Below are positions 1 through 11,864 of a stretch of 64,000 bases of DNA, piece after piece. Made by a program: the position numbers and the translations under genes. The notes beneath the pieces were generated by a model. It saw nothing but the letters and a program-made list of their open reading frames with translations, was not told where the DNA came from and did no database searches. The number at the start of each line of letters is the position of its first letter. The stretch's first letter is position 1. The stretch is from Mycogone perniciosa (taxonomy: Eukaryota; Ascomycota; Sordariomycetes; Hypocreales; Hypocreaceae), in the NCBI GenBank assembly GCA_025331125.1, contig JAOALB010000106.1:62001-126000 (forward strand), written 5' to 3'.

Positions 1-415
1 CTCGTTGTCTCTGCTCTGCTTGCGCCTCCTGGACCATTCGCTAATGCTTTCTTTGCTGTTGCATCTCAGGAGCGAGCGCCGGCCACACAGCCTCCTAGGA
101 CATCTCTTTTCTTGAGGAGCCCGACCCAAACCCGACTTGGTGACTTGTTCGAGTGACACCAGCTGTTCGTCACCATCATCAGGTTCGTCTAGCCTGATTC
201 ACACTTCTGCTTCCTTTCGACACCTTTCTGCTTCTCCCCTGATTGGACTACCCGGCTGGCCCGCATACACCGTTGGTGCTACGACTTTCCCTCCTTTCTC
301 TTGTATTGGCATCATCAATCTCCTGCTCTTCCTCCTGACATCCCAGACCCTGAGCCCTATGCGCCGCAGTGGTAGACCATCCTACAACGAAGTTTATCAC
401 TCACAACAATCTTAG
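1..415. other. unresolved 5' region of PBP1
   Basis: This pyrimidine-rich stretch lies upstream of the first exon I can defend. A short frame from an ATG at 359 runs in the same frame as the downstream exon but meets a TAG at 413-415. The 24 bases that an intron would have to remove there are too few for a spliceosomal intron. No SM-ATX (Sm-like) domain, which should precede the LsmAD domain in ataxin-2 proteins, was found in any forward frame. The region may be 5'UTR, intron, or both. Confidence 0.4.
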
Positions 416-3400
416 TACAGGGAATCACCATCCAGTGACTACTGGGACATTGGCTCGAGGCCTACAGACGTACCGCCCGCGCACAGGACGCAGCTTTCCG
501 ACAATCAGCTGTATGCTGGATCTGCAGTCAATCTGACAAGGCGATCTGAGAAGTTGCGATACGATACGGCAAGACAGGTCTTGAGAATGCCGGTACAGAA
601 GAAAGAGGGTGGGGGTAACATGGGGAAGGTTGATGGGCGGACCACAAATGGTTAGTTGTCTCGTGATATCCTCCTGACATGACCATGATTTGTGACGTGA
701 CGGTGATTAGGAAACCGGTCTGGTTTTAGGACGGACACGGCAATCTCAAACAATCGGTTTGGAGGAGAAAGGACCTTGCAGCCATGGGTTCCAGACTCAG
801 CCGACAACATCGATGGCAGTTTGGAGAAATCCACCTCCACTGCAGGCTGGGACCAGTTCGCCGAAAATGAGAGACTCTTTGGTCTCAAAACCGACTACGA
901 TGAGAATATCTACACCACATCAATCAACAGGAACCACCCCCAATATCGTGAAAGAATAGCTGCCGCGGAGAAGAAGGCACGAGAGATTGAGCGTAGTACT
1001 GCCCTCACCGCACACGTCGCCGAGGAACGCATTATGGACTATACCGGCAAGGATAGCAAGGCTAATGAGAACGAAGAGGATAAGTATGTGTTTGTGCATG
1101 TTGAAACGCAACTTGCGCTAATCCCTCGATAGATACAGTGGTGTTCGCCGCCCGGACTTCCCATCCCTATCTTCTGGCCGGGAAAATAGGTACACACCGC
1201 CTGCCAAGAGGGCCCCAACTGGCCAAGCTACCGTCAAGGGAGCTCCTGTTGATCCGGCTATCATCTCGTCGCAAATCAAGGCCCCAAACAAGAGGCAGTC
1301 AGCACAAGCCGTGGACCAGACCAAAACAGCAGCTTCTGATTCTAACAAGAATGGCGCAACCGTCAAGTCCGACATTCAGAAGCCTGCGGAGGCTGTGGAA
1401 GCAAAATCAAAGCCCTCTGCTTCTGCTCGAGAATCGAAGACGCAAGAGGAGAAGGCTGAGAAGGTGGCTACGCCGCATCGAGCTCCTCATTCTGCCACCA
1501 ATCGCAATGCGACGCCTCATGTCCCAGAGGTTACTCCTAGTGCAACCTCTACTGTAGAACGCGACGTTTTGAACTCTTTCAAAACATTCGCTAATCAGCA
1601 GCGCCAGAACGCAGAGAAGGTTCGCACCAGCAAGGCGAGGGCGGACAAGGAAGTCAAGCTGACAGAGCTGAAAAAATTCGCCAACAGCTTCAAGTTGTCG
1701 ACGCCGGTCCCTTCGGACTTGGTGTCGATCATTGCTAAAGATCCTGCTAAGCAAAAGGAGATTCAAGCTAAGGCTATGCGAAATGCGGAGGAGATGGCAA
1801 GAGCAAAGTTCGAGGCTCTAGTAAAGAAAGAGACAAACCCCGTAAAGGACCCTCAACCAAAGCCGGTGGAACAGACCCCTACTCCCAATGCTACGGAGGC
1901 TAGACCTCCTCGGGTGCCTGTTGGACCTCAGGCCACCCCTCCAAGCAGCGGACCTGGCCGCCATGCTGGTCCTCGTCAGCAGTTCCCCCAACAACAGTAC
2001 CATGCGCAGGGCTACAGGAACAACCGTGCTGGTCCCCAGCATGTCCCCGCGCAACACCCAACTGGAAACCTTGGGCAGCGCCTCCGCATCGTGGAGCAGC
2101 AGAAGTTCTCCCAGCCTCCTACGGGTCATCAACATGCGGTTGGCCCTGAAGTCCGGGCTCCCCCGACCGGCCCCTCAAACAGCGTTGATACAGCTTATGC
2201 CCGACGGCACAGCGGCCATCTCAGCGCGAAGCTGAATCCAAACAGCAACGAATTCAGACCCAGCCCCTTTGCGGCCTCATTCAACCCGAACAGCCATCCT
2301 AGTGCCAGTTCTAGCCCCCGGTCAGCAATCAATCATGTTGCCGCCGACCCAACGGGTTCCTTTGCGCACACAGGCCAGCTTATTCGACGAAAGACGAAGG
2401 CTGTTGATGTTAACAAGTGCTACATCTTGTCGCACATCAAGACCATCGCACCACCACAGGGACGTAATTGGGACGATAATGGTGGCTTGCGACCATCCTA
2501 TGATACCCTCCCTACTTGGAGACAGCTTCAAGATGACGAGAAGGCCGACTCGACCATGCACCTTACTTACAAGGAGTATTTTGACCGACAGCCATTTGCT
2601 GGCCATTCGATGCCTACTCCAAACCCGCCTCATGCGGCGCCGCAGTTGGCTCACCAGCATCAACTTCCCTTCCACCTCCAACACGGTGCACATAACATGG
2701 GACCGCGTCAATCGCCTCACATGCCACCGATGCAAATGCACACGCCGCAGCACGGACCTGTGCCACACCAGCCCTACGGCAATGATGACCATCGCATGAT
2801 GCACTCCAATTCTGCCCAGTCTTTTGCTTCACCACGTATGGGACAGCTGCCTGTGGCATATCCAGGAGTAAACCCTCCCACCCAAGTCCCTTACAATCAG
2901 CCGGTCTTTATGGGCCCCGGCACTCCTCAGATGGGTCAATTCAGAAGTTTTTCCAACAATCCTCACTACGCACCACCACAAGGACAAATGGGGGCTCCAA
3001 TGATGATGCAACCCCAATTCATTCCAGGACCTCAAGGAATGGTGGCCGCTCCTCATATGATGTATCCTACCACGCACCATCCACAATTCATGCCACCAAC
3101 GGGTCCACAGCCAGTGCCTGGGGTGAATGGTTACCCCAGCCCAGGTCGACCAGCTGCACCCGCAATGGTTCCTCAAGGATCGCAGCAGGGCCACATGTAT
3201 GGGATGAGTCCGAATGTCCAATACAACCAGCCGGCCTATGGACCGGCGCAAGCCAGCGGACCAAGTCAGTGACGCTCCTGTTGGACCGGGGCGTGACACA
3301 TGGCTGACGTTTGCAGTGTCCAATGTGCGAGCTTACAACGGACCTGGGCCTCAGCATTTTGGCACCAGTCCACAACAGGTGCACCACCACTATAGCCCGC

Positions 3401-3534
3401 AGCCACCGAGTGGCAGCAACGGCTACGTCAAGAACTTTGTGGCCCAGAGCCATCACCTAGGGTCGCAAGTGAATCACGCGGCTTCGGGACCGTCTCAGGG
3501 CCGGGGGACGGATGGCTCAGACGAAGTCAAGTAG
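416..3534 (+). CDS. PBP1: Pbp1 / ataxin-2 homologue (5' end uncertain)
   Basis: Proposed exons are about 416-650, 711-1083, 1133-3264 and 3317-3534; all internal junctions are GT-AG and in phase. Exon 2 carries the LsmAD region, recognised by FRTDTAIS, WDQFAENERLFGLKTDYDEN and YSGVRRPDFPSL. A PAM2-type poly(A)-binding-protein motif (LNPNSNEFRPS) lies near 2230-2290. The rest is long, low-complexity and rich in P, Q, H, M and G. In yeast, Pbp1 binds Pab1, regulates polyadenylation and forms condensates that restrain TORC1. The SM-ATX domain is not visible upstream, so the true start may lie before this window, or the segment 416-650 may not be coding. If the last intron (3265-3316) is retained, the protein stops at 3270-3272 and loses 73 residues. 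Identity is secure from LsmAD and PAM2; the N-terminus is not. Confidence 0.85.
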
Positions 3535-5997
3535 GACCTGAATACAATATTACATTTGCGATGTTATTCAAAGCGCTGCATTTCATATACCTATTTTTTT
3601 GATCACCGCTGCCGAGGACGAATTTCCTGGCTTTCCATCCCAGCTCTGGACTACTCGCGGCGTCAGTCCGGCACAACAAACGAAGTATGCCATATAGTTG
3701 CGATATGATCCAGTCATAAAGCATCTGAACTAGGTATATTTGGATGGTGGTTTTGTGGAGTAGCGGTTGCCAACCTTTTCAGATTCGTCTAGCCAGGTAT
3801 GGATCAACATTACTACCGAGGGTCCACAACTCAGATTACGTTGAGTGTTCTGGCGTGGATCATAGCAAAGTTGTTGATACCGTCTACGGCTGCAGTTTGT
3901 GCCGGCTGGATGTTGGGAAGAGAGAGGTATGTTTAGGCGATGTCAACTACGAACGAAGGCCGAGCCAGCCTAACACACAGTCACGGTCCAGCGGCAATTC
4001 GCCATGGTGGGGGTCAGTCAATCAAGGCACTCTGATGTCAGAAACATGTTGAGTCGGAGCAAGGCCCTAGGGGTTCAGCCCCTCAAAGGCCAAGAAGGAT
4101 GATGGTGATGGTGATGGTGTTGCATGATGATACGGAGAGACGGAAGAAGCAAGTTGATAAGATGGAAGGATCAGGTCGTAACCGATTAGCAGCGTGAATT
4201 GGATTAGGCACGGCACAAGTCACATGAAGCAGACGTTACGTTACTGCTTGGCCGTTGACCCATTTTGGCAGACCTACCTGTTCGGTGCTTGGGTGGCTGC
4301 AATCTAGCAATTAGGGACAAAGCCAACCCGACCTCAATAAATTAACTTGGTCTTTGGCATGCTTATCTACTATGCTTAAATGCGTGAAGAACTAGTTCTC
4401 TGTCATCTGGACCTCTAACTGCCCCATCGGGAAGCTGGCAGGATTTAAGTGGAAATCATGGGATACAGACTGACTCGTCAGCCGACCCAAACCATGATGT
4501 TGCAGTTCTGCTGGCGACCTCGGTCATTGTTTGTCATCTATCATCTAGGGATACTTCGGGCGGATGTTGATTTAGTCTTATCTTGTGCTACCAGCCTGGT
4601 GACTTGACGATCTACCAAAGTTCTGAGGGGTATAAAGCAGCTTTTTGATTGATCAACGGCCGGGCGCTTAGCATTCTCTTTTCTTTTTTAGCGAGAGCCT
4701 GAGATTGGAGAGCGAGGCGCCGAAGGGGAGAACTCTTTTATTATTTTTTTATTGTTTTTTGTCTTTGGAATTTTTTTTTTGAAACACGGGAGGACTAAAC
4801 AAGGACAATGCGGCGGTTGTGCGGCTCGACCCGTGGACCCGGATCTACGACTTTGTACGACAGAGTACTCCGTACCTTACAGGAGGAATACATGGTATTC
4901 TGACAGGGCGGGGTTTAGTGGGGGGAAGAGGGCTTCAATTGGAGGGGTAGATAAGAACCATGAGAAAAATACGGAGTAGAAGGGGAGGAAAAGAGGGAGG
5001 GAGGGATATAATGTGTCATTTGGAGGTGTTGTATTCAGCGGCAAAGAAAAGGATGAACGGGACGTCCGGTTTGGGTTTGGCAGTTTTCAGGGGTTCTCAT
5101 TTGTTTCGATGGCAGGGGGACAGGGGGGCTGTGATTGGCTGTGAGAGGTAGCAGATACGTACTATGACATATGGAAGAGCCGCCAAGGAGGGTCACAGGC
5201 GCGGATATTAATTCTGGGGTAAAATGCAGATGTGCCAAGCGCCTGTCACCACCATCACCTGGGACTAGGGACCGACTACACGGAGGCTATTACTTGATTT
5301 GATGCAAAATGTTACTGCGGATACACGGATGTGAAGAGTCGCTGTGGAAGAGTATGGGATTTTTTGCCTCGTGGCCGGGACGGTCTGTCAGTGGCAGCTT
5401 GTGAGAGGTTCGTCAGAGCCGGGGGGGTTAGGAATGCATGTGTTCAGAAACACTGCAGGCCATCCATCATCCATGATAATCCTTTGAGTTATGTGTGTGG
5501 GGGGGAAAGAGAAGGATCAAGAATGATAGATGGGGGGAATTCAACGGTTTCTTTTACCGCCGAGGTTGCGGCCTGATGCACCAGCACACCCATCGTCATC
5601 TGGTTCGCGTGTGTGAGTGTGAACATACATAAAGGAGGTTGGATTCCCTCACTTCAAGTTCACTTTCGAGTCAACAAGATTTGTGAGAGTGTGCGTTCCC
5701 CCCCAAGTCCGCAGGCTATTCATTCCTTTCGCCACCTATTGTCATTGAACTTTGAATACCCCAATTCACTTGAGCCGGGCTCGGAAAAAAAACACACCTG
5801 TATAAAAAATCTTGAGCAAACTTGCCAGCTGCCAGCTGCCAACATCCAAACTTCTTCCCTCCAAGAAAGAAAAGCCCACGCCTTTTTCTTCTTCTTCTTT
5901 TTCTTCCTCTTTCCTCACACATTCTCCCCTTCCTACGCACTCTTGTCACAAGGAATAACCAAAAAGACTCACCTGAACAACACCACACCTCGCCATC
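3535..5997. other. 2.4-kb intergenic region
   Basis: No convincing gene was found. It holds GATGGT-type simple repeats near 4098-4130, a TATAAA at 4631-4636 followed by a T-rich tract with no supported ORF, and two TACTCCGTA-family motifs (4866-4874 and 4970-4978). The last 250 bases form the promoter and CT-rich leader of the LPMO gene. The short forward frames here have no domain signal. Confidence 0.6.
5801..5807 (+). promoter_or_regulatory. TATA box of the AA11 LPMO gene
   Basis: A TATAAAA lies 197 bp upstream of the LPMO start codon. A TTC/CT-rich tract (about 5880-5940), typical of highly expressed filamentous-fungal promoters, follows it. Assignment is by position and motif only. Confidence 0.5.
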
Positions 5998-7256
5998 ATG
6001 AAGATTGTCGAGACTCTCGCTGCCGTCCTCGGACTGGCTGCCTTTGCCCATGGCCACATGGAGATGAGGTCCCCTCCCCCCTTCAGGTCCAGGTGGAACC
6101 CCAACTCGGCCGGCGACATTGACTGGAGCATGACCAACCCGCTCCAGGCCAGTGGTGCCGACTTCCCCTGCAAGGGCTACCACAGCCTCATCGGAACCGC
6201 CAAGGGAGCCTCCGTCGCCACCTGGGTTGCTGGTGGCACGTACCAGCTCTCCATCACCGGTACTGCGCACCACAACGGCGGCAGCTGCCAGGCGTCCCTC
6301 TCGTACGATGGGGGCAGGACCTTCAAGGTGGTCCACTCCTGGATCGGCGGCTGCCCACCCGCTGGAGACTCTAACTGGACCTTCACTCTTCCCAACGACA
6401 CGCCCGCTGGCCAGGCTCTGTTCGCCTGGTCTTGGTTCAACCAGATTGGCAACCGCGAGATGTACATGAACTGCGCGGTCATCACCATCAGGGCCCGCCA
6501 GAAACGTGCGGCCACCGACCCTTTCCAGAGCAGACCCAACATCTTTGTCGCCAACGTCGGGAACGGAATCTGCACTTACGAGGGCAGAGACGTCGAGTTC
6601 CCGCAACCTGGCCCAGATGTCACCCGCAACAGCGTCAGAGCCCCGGTGGCTCCTGGAAGCGGTCAGTGTGGTTGGGCTGGACTGACCAGCAAGATTTCGT
6701 CTGGTGATGACGAGTAGGTAAAACACGCCGTTTTTATTGAAGCGCCGTTCCTTTGTCTTGATAATATTTGCTGTTCAGAGTTAACCTTCATCTTAGGTCA
6801 TACAAGACGCTTCCCGGCGGTGTCTTCGTCACCATGTCGACGAGTGTAGCTGCTGTTCCAACCAGTGCTGACAACGGCTCTCCAACATCCATCGTGGCAA
6901 CAACATCCGCAACCTCATCCGCTCAGCAACAGCCAACGCCTTCACCATCGCCTGCGCTTCCCCCCAGCAACGGTGGTGGTGACGCTGGCTCTGACCCAAC
7001 AACTGCTGGCTCTCCCTGCTCGACCGAGGGTCAGTGGAACTGTGTCGCTAATGGCACGCAGTTCCAGCGGTGCGCTTCGGGATTGTGGTCGGCTCTCACG
7101 CCGGTGGCTGCTGGGACGACGTGTAAGCCTGGCAAGAGTGACACTCTCGTCATGAACAAGCGAAGTGGTGGTAGTGGTGCTGGCACCGTCCGGAGAAGAC
7201 ATGCTGCTGGCCATGCGAGACTGCATGAACGGCAACGCTCTCTTTCTGATTCATGA
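5998..7256 (+). CDS. secreted AA11 lytic polysaccharide monooxygenase with X278 module
   Basis: Exons 5998-6713 and 6797-7256 encode 391 aa. A signal peptide of about 19 residues ends just before His20, which would be the mature N-terminal histidine of the copper-binding histidine brace. The second brace histidine is probably in AHHNGGSC. The FPCKGY and VLPGGVFVT-like motifs match family AA11, whose characterised members oxidatively cleave chitin. A Ser/Thr/Pro linker follows. Then comes a cysteine-containing C-terminal segment (CSTEGQWNCVANG to GTTCKPG) resembling the X278 chitin-binding module that often accompanies AA11. The donor GTAGGT overlaps an in-frame TAG (6715-6717), so unspliced mRNA would end near the end of the catalytic domain and lack X278. 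Role: extracellular chitin remodelling or degradation. The family call is strong; the substrate is inferred. Confidence 0.88.
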
Positions 7257-8673
7257 GTACATATTTCCTTGACGGGTTGTGGTTTTTGAACCTTGACTTT
7301 TTCGTTTTACCACAATCCGTTGCACATAGCTTTCACATTCGTTGTATGAAAGTTCTCTTCTTGTTATTGCGGTTGCAGGCAACCATGGGCATTTGGCTTG
7401 CCGCTCATAAAAGGGGCTTGGGGGGGCTCCTGTACAACAACCGCACTTCTTTGTCAATAACTTGATAGCTGAGAGAGAATATACTCCATCCCAGCATATT
7501 TGGGTGTGTAACTGTGAGTGAGTGACATGCTGCCAAGCCCATTGTGTTGGTATTCTGGATGATGTCTTGTATCGGCCAGCATCAACATTTGTCCTTGACA
7601 GGGTATGTCTCGGGTACTTCTGGCCTGCCCGCTAAATGACGTAAATGCCTCGAAAATAGACAGTAGATGGAAAGAGGCAGCCCATATTAGGCATCTCCCT
7701 AAAATAAAATCCGATCTAGAAATTAGTCAGACTCGACTTCTGTTAACCGTACAATTTCATGACTATACGAATTACTCGTAGCCCATCCCTTAGGAGGCCG
7801 CCCAGCTTGCGTGGCTCTTTTGGGACACAATATGTACATACCTACATACGAGTACACGTCCTAGCCTGATGGAGGGGGCTTCTACCTAGTTAATAGCACG
7901 TGGATATCATTGGTAGAGGACAAAACAAGAAATAGGGGACCAGCCACCAAGCAATGCCACTCGGGATTTTTTTTGTCAAGGACACATCTCAGCGGCGGCG
8001 ACGGGGCTATGCTTGACTGTACATACGAGGTAATGTCCAAGTATCATGGCGATTGCTTACGAATGGTGGCGTGGCGAAGGCATGAAAAGTCCAAATCTGT
8101 TTGTCCTCCGCACAATCCCCGCCGACCTGAGGTGGACTTTTGCGAAACGCAGGGTCCTGTGTTATAGTAGTGGTAGTATAATACAGGCATGAGCCGCACT
8201 TGATATTGCCTCATCGTGCAACTTGGCCGAGTGCTTCATAGCCATCAACCCCCAAATACATAATTGGCAGGCAGAGTGTTACTGTGTGCTGTGCCAGCAA
8301 GTGCAGCGCAATCTGGTGGTGGCAGCAGAAGCGGCCTTATCCCAACCCCCATCCATCTGAGCCCATCCTCCATCACCTATAAACTCAACCCCACACCAAA
8401 TCCGCCCGCTCTGCGACTTATTAACCCCGACAACCAGAGAGAGAAAACCGACCAACGAGATCGTGGGTGACGATCGCAAACTCTCCCATCGTTCCCCCTC
8501 CTCTTTGCTCTCTCGTCGCTATCCTCACTCTTTCGCACCCCCTAAGCTCCAGCAAGCGAGGCCGCCTAGCGCTCTGCTTCCCCTCCCACCCCGCGCCGTA
8601 TCCCGCCCCGCGAAAACCAATACCTGACTTGACCGGACCTGACCTGAACCTGCACGCTTCAACATACAACGCA
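7257..8673. other. intergenic region and long leader of WW gene
   Basis: No gene is supported in this 1.4 kb. The last 300 bases are C/T-rich and look like promoter and 5'UTR of the WW-domain gene. One frame is open through part of it but shows no domain. Confidence 0.6.
8378..8383 (+). promoter_or_regulatory. TATA-like element upstream of WW gene
   Basis: TATAAA occurs about 290 bp upstream of the proposed start codon, within a C-rich promoter. The assignment is positional. Confidence 0.35.
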
Positions 8674-10644
8674 ATGGGAGGGTCATCAACGCCCGGCGCC
8701 GAGGGCCCTACGTTTGCCCCCCCGAGCCTGCCCCCAGGCTGGATCGCGCAGTGGGATGGCACCAGCAAGAAGTACTACTACGTCCAGCTCGCCACAGGCG
8801 TGTCGCAATGGGATGTTCCCACCCAGGCCGTCCAGACGGGCACCCCGACTCCTGGGTCTGAGCATCCCTACGGGGCACCGCCGTCCCAGGTTATCACACA
8901 TCCGGATGGCTCGCAGACGATAAAGCATGCAGATGGAACCATGGAGCCCATCATGCCCGATGGTGCGAGGGGCGGTGATGGCGATCGTGGACTTGGTGTA
9001 AGCACGCGGTGTTTTATTTCTCTCTTTCTTTCTCTCTCTCTCTCTTTAGCGGGGCAAATTTTTGCTGACGGTTTGTGGTTGTGTGTATAGTCAATGGCCA
9101 TGAATATGTTGATGGGCGGAAAGAGCTCGAGTAGCGGAAGCAGCAATCCTTTGGGCGGTCTGGCCAGCCAGTTCCTCGGAGGAGGCTCCCACGGTAGCAG
9201 TGGCAGCAGCAGCAACCCCCTCGGTGGTCTGGCGAGTCAGTTCCTTGGAGGAGGCTCTCACGGTAGCAGTGGTAGCGGTAACCACGGTGGGAGCAGCAGC
9301 AGCAGCAATCCTCTTGGTGGTCTGGCGAGCCAGTTCCTTGGAGGAGGCTCACATGGCAACAGCGGTAGCGGCGGCGGCAGTGGCAGTGGTGGCAAGGACT
9401 CTACTGGCAAGCTGGTTGGACAACTGGCGTCAAGTCTGTTCTCAACTTCTTCGAGCAAGCCGCAGCAGCCACAGAACTACCATGGGGGACAAACTACAGG
9501 AGCGTCGCACCAGTCGCAAGGCGGCTTGACTGGCGCTGTGATGGGTGGTGTGGCTAGCATGTTTGGAGGCAAGCCGGGTTCAAGCGTAAGCTCTCATTCT
9601 CTGATGGAAGTGTCGAGATTGGACTGGAACTGACTATGATGGTGAATGCTGTAGGGCCAGAGTTTCGGATATTCCAACTCTGGTGGAGGAAGTGGCAATA
9701 CATACTCCGGCTCGACACCGACGTATAACCCTCCCGGTTCTGGCCATGGAAACACGCCGAGCCATAGTGCTACACTTAGCCACGGATCTACGAGCACTCC
9801 TACCGGATCCCACAATACGAACCAACACCAGAGCACCCCATCCAGCAGTAGCAACTCATTTCCTCCGCCCCCTCAGGCGAAACCGACGCAAACGTATGGC
9901 CACCAAAGTCAGCCATCGTACGGTAGCCAATCCTACACTCCGGCTCCGGCTCCGGCTCCTGGATCGTACGGCGGATCGAACAGCCAACACGGACAACAGC
10001 AAGGGGGACAGCACGGAACTGGCAATACTAGCTATCCGCCACCGCCGTCGAGCTATGGCTCACCAGCCGGGCAGCACCAGCCAAGCTACGGAGCTCCTCC
10101 TGCAGGTGGACAGCAACAGCAGACTTACGGGGCACCGCCTCCTGGAGCGCATCATCAACAGCAGCAGAGCTACGGTGGTTCCCCTGCCGGAGGGCAACAG
10201 CATCAGCAACAATATCCTCCGCCCCCCGGACCGCATCCGCAGAGTTATGGAACCCCTTCTTCTGGATCACAGCATCGGCCTCAGCAGGGTTACGGCGGAT
10301 CTCCTGCCGGTGGAGCGCAGCATCAGCACCAGCAGAGTTACAGTGGCTCTCCCGCTGGAGGGCAACAGCATCAACAGCATCAACAGCAGTATCCTCCACC
10401 TCCTGGACAGCAGCAGCAACAATACCCCCCTCCGCCCAGTGCACACTCGCAACAATATCCTCCCCCGCCTGGCGGACAGCAGCAATATCCGCCACCTCCC
10501 AACTCTGGTGGTTATAACTCCTCGTATGGTGCGCCAGGTGGCCACCAGACATATGGACAGCAGTCTTACCAGTCTGGACCGTCTTCCGCGTCACATGCAA
10601 GCCACCCGAGTCAGGGGCATGGAGGATACGGCAGCCAGTACTGA
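8674..10644 (+). CDS. WW-domain protein with Gly/Ser repeats and prion-like Q/P/Y tail
   Basis: Exons 8674-8997, 9091-9585 and 9655-10644 encode 602 aa; both introns are phase 0 GT-AG. Residues about 19-51 form a WW domain (LPPGW...YYYVQLATG...SQWDVP), a binder of proline-rich peptides. Exon 2 carries three copies of a repeat centred on NPLGGLASQFLGGGSHG, rich in Gly and Ser. Exon 3 is a disordered tail of repeated SYG, PPPG, QQQ and YPPPP units, ending in GHGGYGSQY. This composition resembles prion-like or condensate-forming domains. Relatives are common as uncharacterised WW proteins in filamentous fungi. No enzymatic domain is visible and no precise function can be assigned. The start was chosen as the first ATG in frame just before the WW domain. 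Confidence 0.85.
9130..9360 (+). repeat. coding tandem repeat, three ~65-85 bp units
   Basis: Three nearly identical units encode NPLGGLASQFLGGGSHG with Ser/Gly spacers. The second and third copies are separated by an extra SGNHGGSSS stretch. DNA identity between copies is high, consistent with recent unequal exchange. Confidence 0.8.
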
Positions 10645-10984
10645 TTGGTGTCTCTGATTGAAGTATCTGGGGCGGTTTTATCTCTTGTAGCCTCTAGCAG
10701 GATTCAAGGTTGTTGCGGTGCTGAGCAGCATCGTGCGTGTGTTGATCAGGGGTGATACTGTGGTGTGTGTGGTGATGTGACGCGGTCGATGAATGATGAT
10801 GGATTATTAATGACGCGCCGAGTGTATTGGGAGTGATTTGATGTAGATAGTAGAGCGTATTGACGGACATTCATGCCAACCATGGACGGCTACTAAAGGA
10901 TGAAAGCGAGCATATGAAGAAGAGATGGAAAGAAGGATGAGCGAAAAGAAATTACTATCAGGAAAGCGTCTCAAACTACATTTT
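10645..10984. other. convergent intergenic region
   Basis: This is 340 bases between the 3' ends of the WW gene and the PGA1-like gene. It holds TG- and GA-rich sequence and no ORF of note; probably 3'UTRs. Confidence 0.6.
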
Positions 10985-11864
10985 CTAATTCTTCTTCTTC
11001 CTCTGGTCACTAGCATCATTGCCAGTGTTGGCAATAGAAACCAGACTGCGGGCGCAGTATTGTGCCACAAACCATGCGACGATACTGATGGTGATGATGT
11101 AGCCCCCGGTTGGCAAAAGGGAATAGGGTAAGACGTTGTACAAGTAAGGATCTAGGATGAGATCGACTAAGACAGGAGGGGGGTTTTGCATGAGAGATGG
11201 GTTATCGGAGAAGTAATCTGCAGCAGCGAGCACCCGTAGGAGCAGGACAGAGGAGGGCGTTTGTTCGTTTTTGTTTGATGGTGATGGTGACGTTTGATTG
11301 ATAGCAGGAGGATTTGCTTGGAGGGAGGAGACATATTCGGTTAGAGACTGGAGAAGCTCTGGCGTTTGTAGGACTGTGTCTGGTGGATAGACGTCTAGTG
11401 TGAAGCTAGTTGGTTCCTTTTTTGGATGAATACGTGAGCTTATCCGAACAGGTTTATGCTTTGTCTTATTTTATGTACGTGTGTGTATGTATTGGTTTTA
11501 TGGATAACAAGGGATTGGATACACTTACAAGGGCGGACCAGCATACTCGCAACTCATATCTCTGACCTTCGGTGAGGTTGTCGAGCAGCAGCCAAGCCGG
11601 CAGTCCCCGCTGGTAGGCAGCGGTGGAGGACGAGGGAAAGACACGGCTCAGGTTCGTGCGGACGGCCCATTTGGTCTCTGGGCCGAGGACATTGAGGAGG
11701 TTCAGGTCTGAGGTGGTGGTGGCCAGGGGGATAATGGGGCCAGGGGCTGGGGCCGTGAAGATGACCTTTTCGGTGTTGGCTAGGACGGCGGATGCGGTGG
11801 CGAGGAGAGGCAGAAGCAGGCTTCCGAGACAGGAGTTGCTATGCGGATGACGAATGAGCCTCAT
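10985..11864 (-). CDS. PGA1: Pga1-like GPI-mannosyltransferase II subunit
   Basis: Complement of exons 11529-11864 and 10985-11416; the intron 11417-11528 is phase 0. The product is 255 aa. It has an N-terminal hydrophobic signal or anchor (residues about 12-30), a lumenal part with the motif TNLSRVFP and the phrase GLPAWLLLDNLTEGQRYELRVCW, and a C-terminal hydrophobic helix (GGYIITISIVAWFVA). This arrangement fits the fungal Pga1 family, an ER protein that works with Gpi18 to add the second mannose to GPI precursors. The assignment rests on remembered conserved phrases and topology, not on catalytic residues, since Pga1 is non-catalytic. It is transcribed divergently from alpha-tubulin. Confidence 0.65.

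Noticed and set aside
2829..3323. 164-codon minus-strand frame opposite PBP1
   Set aside because: It is an antisense shadow of biased Pro/Met/His codons in the sense gene and has no domain.
9683..10657. 324-codon plus-strand frame over the WW gene tail
   Set aside because: It is a +1 shadow of the Q/P/Y-rich exon, which reads in phase with the WW exons and lacks its own ATG.
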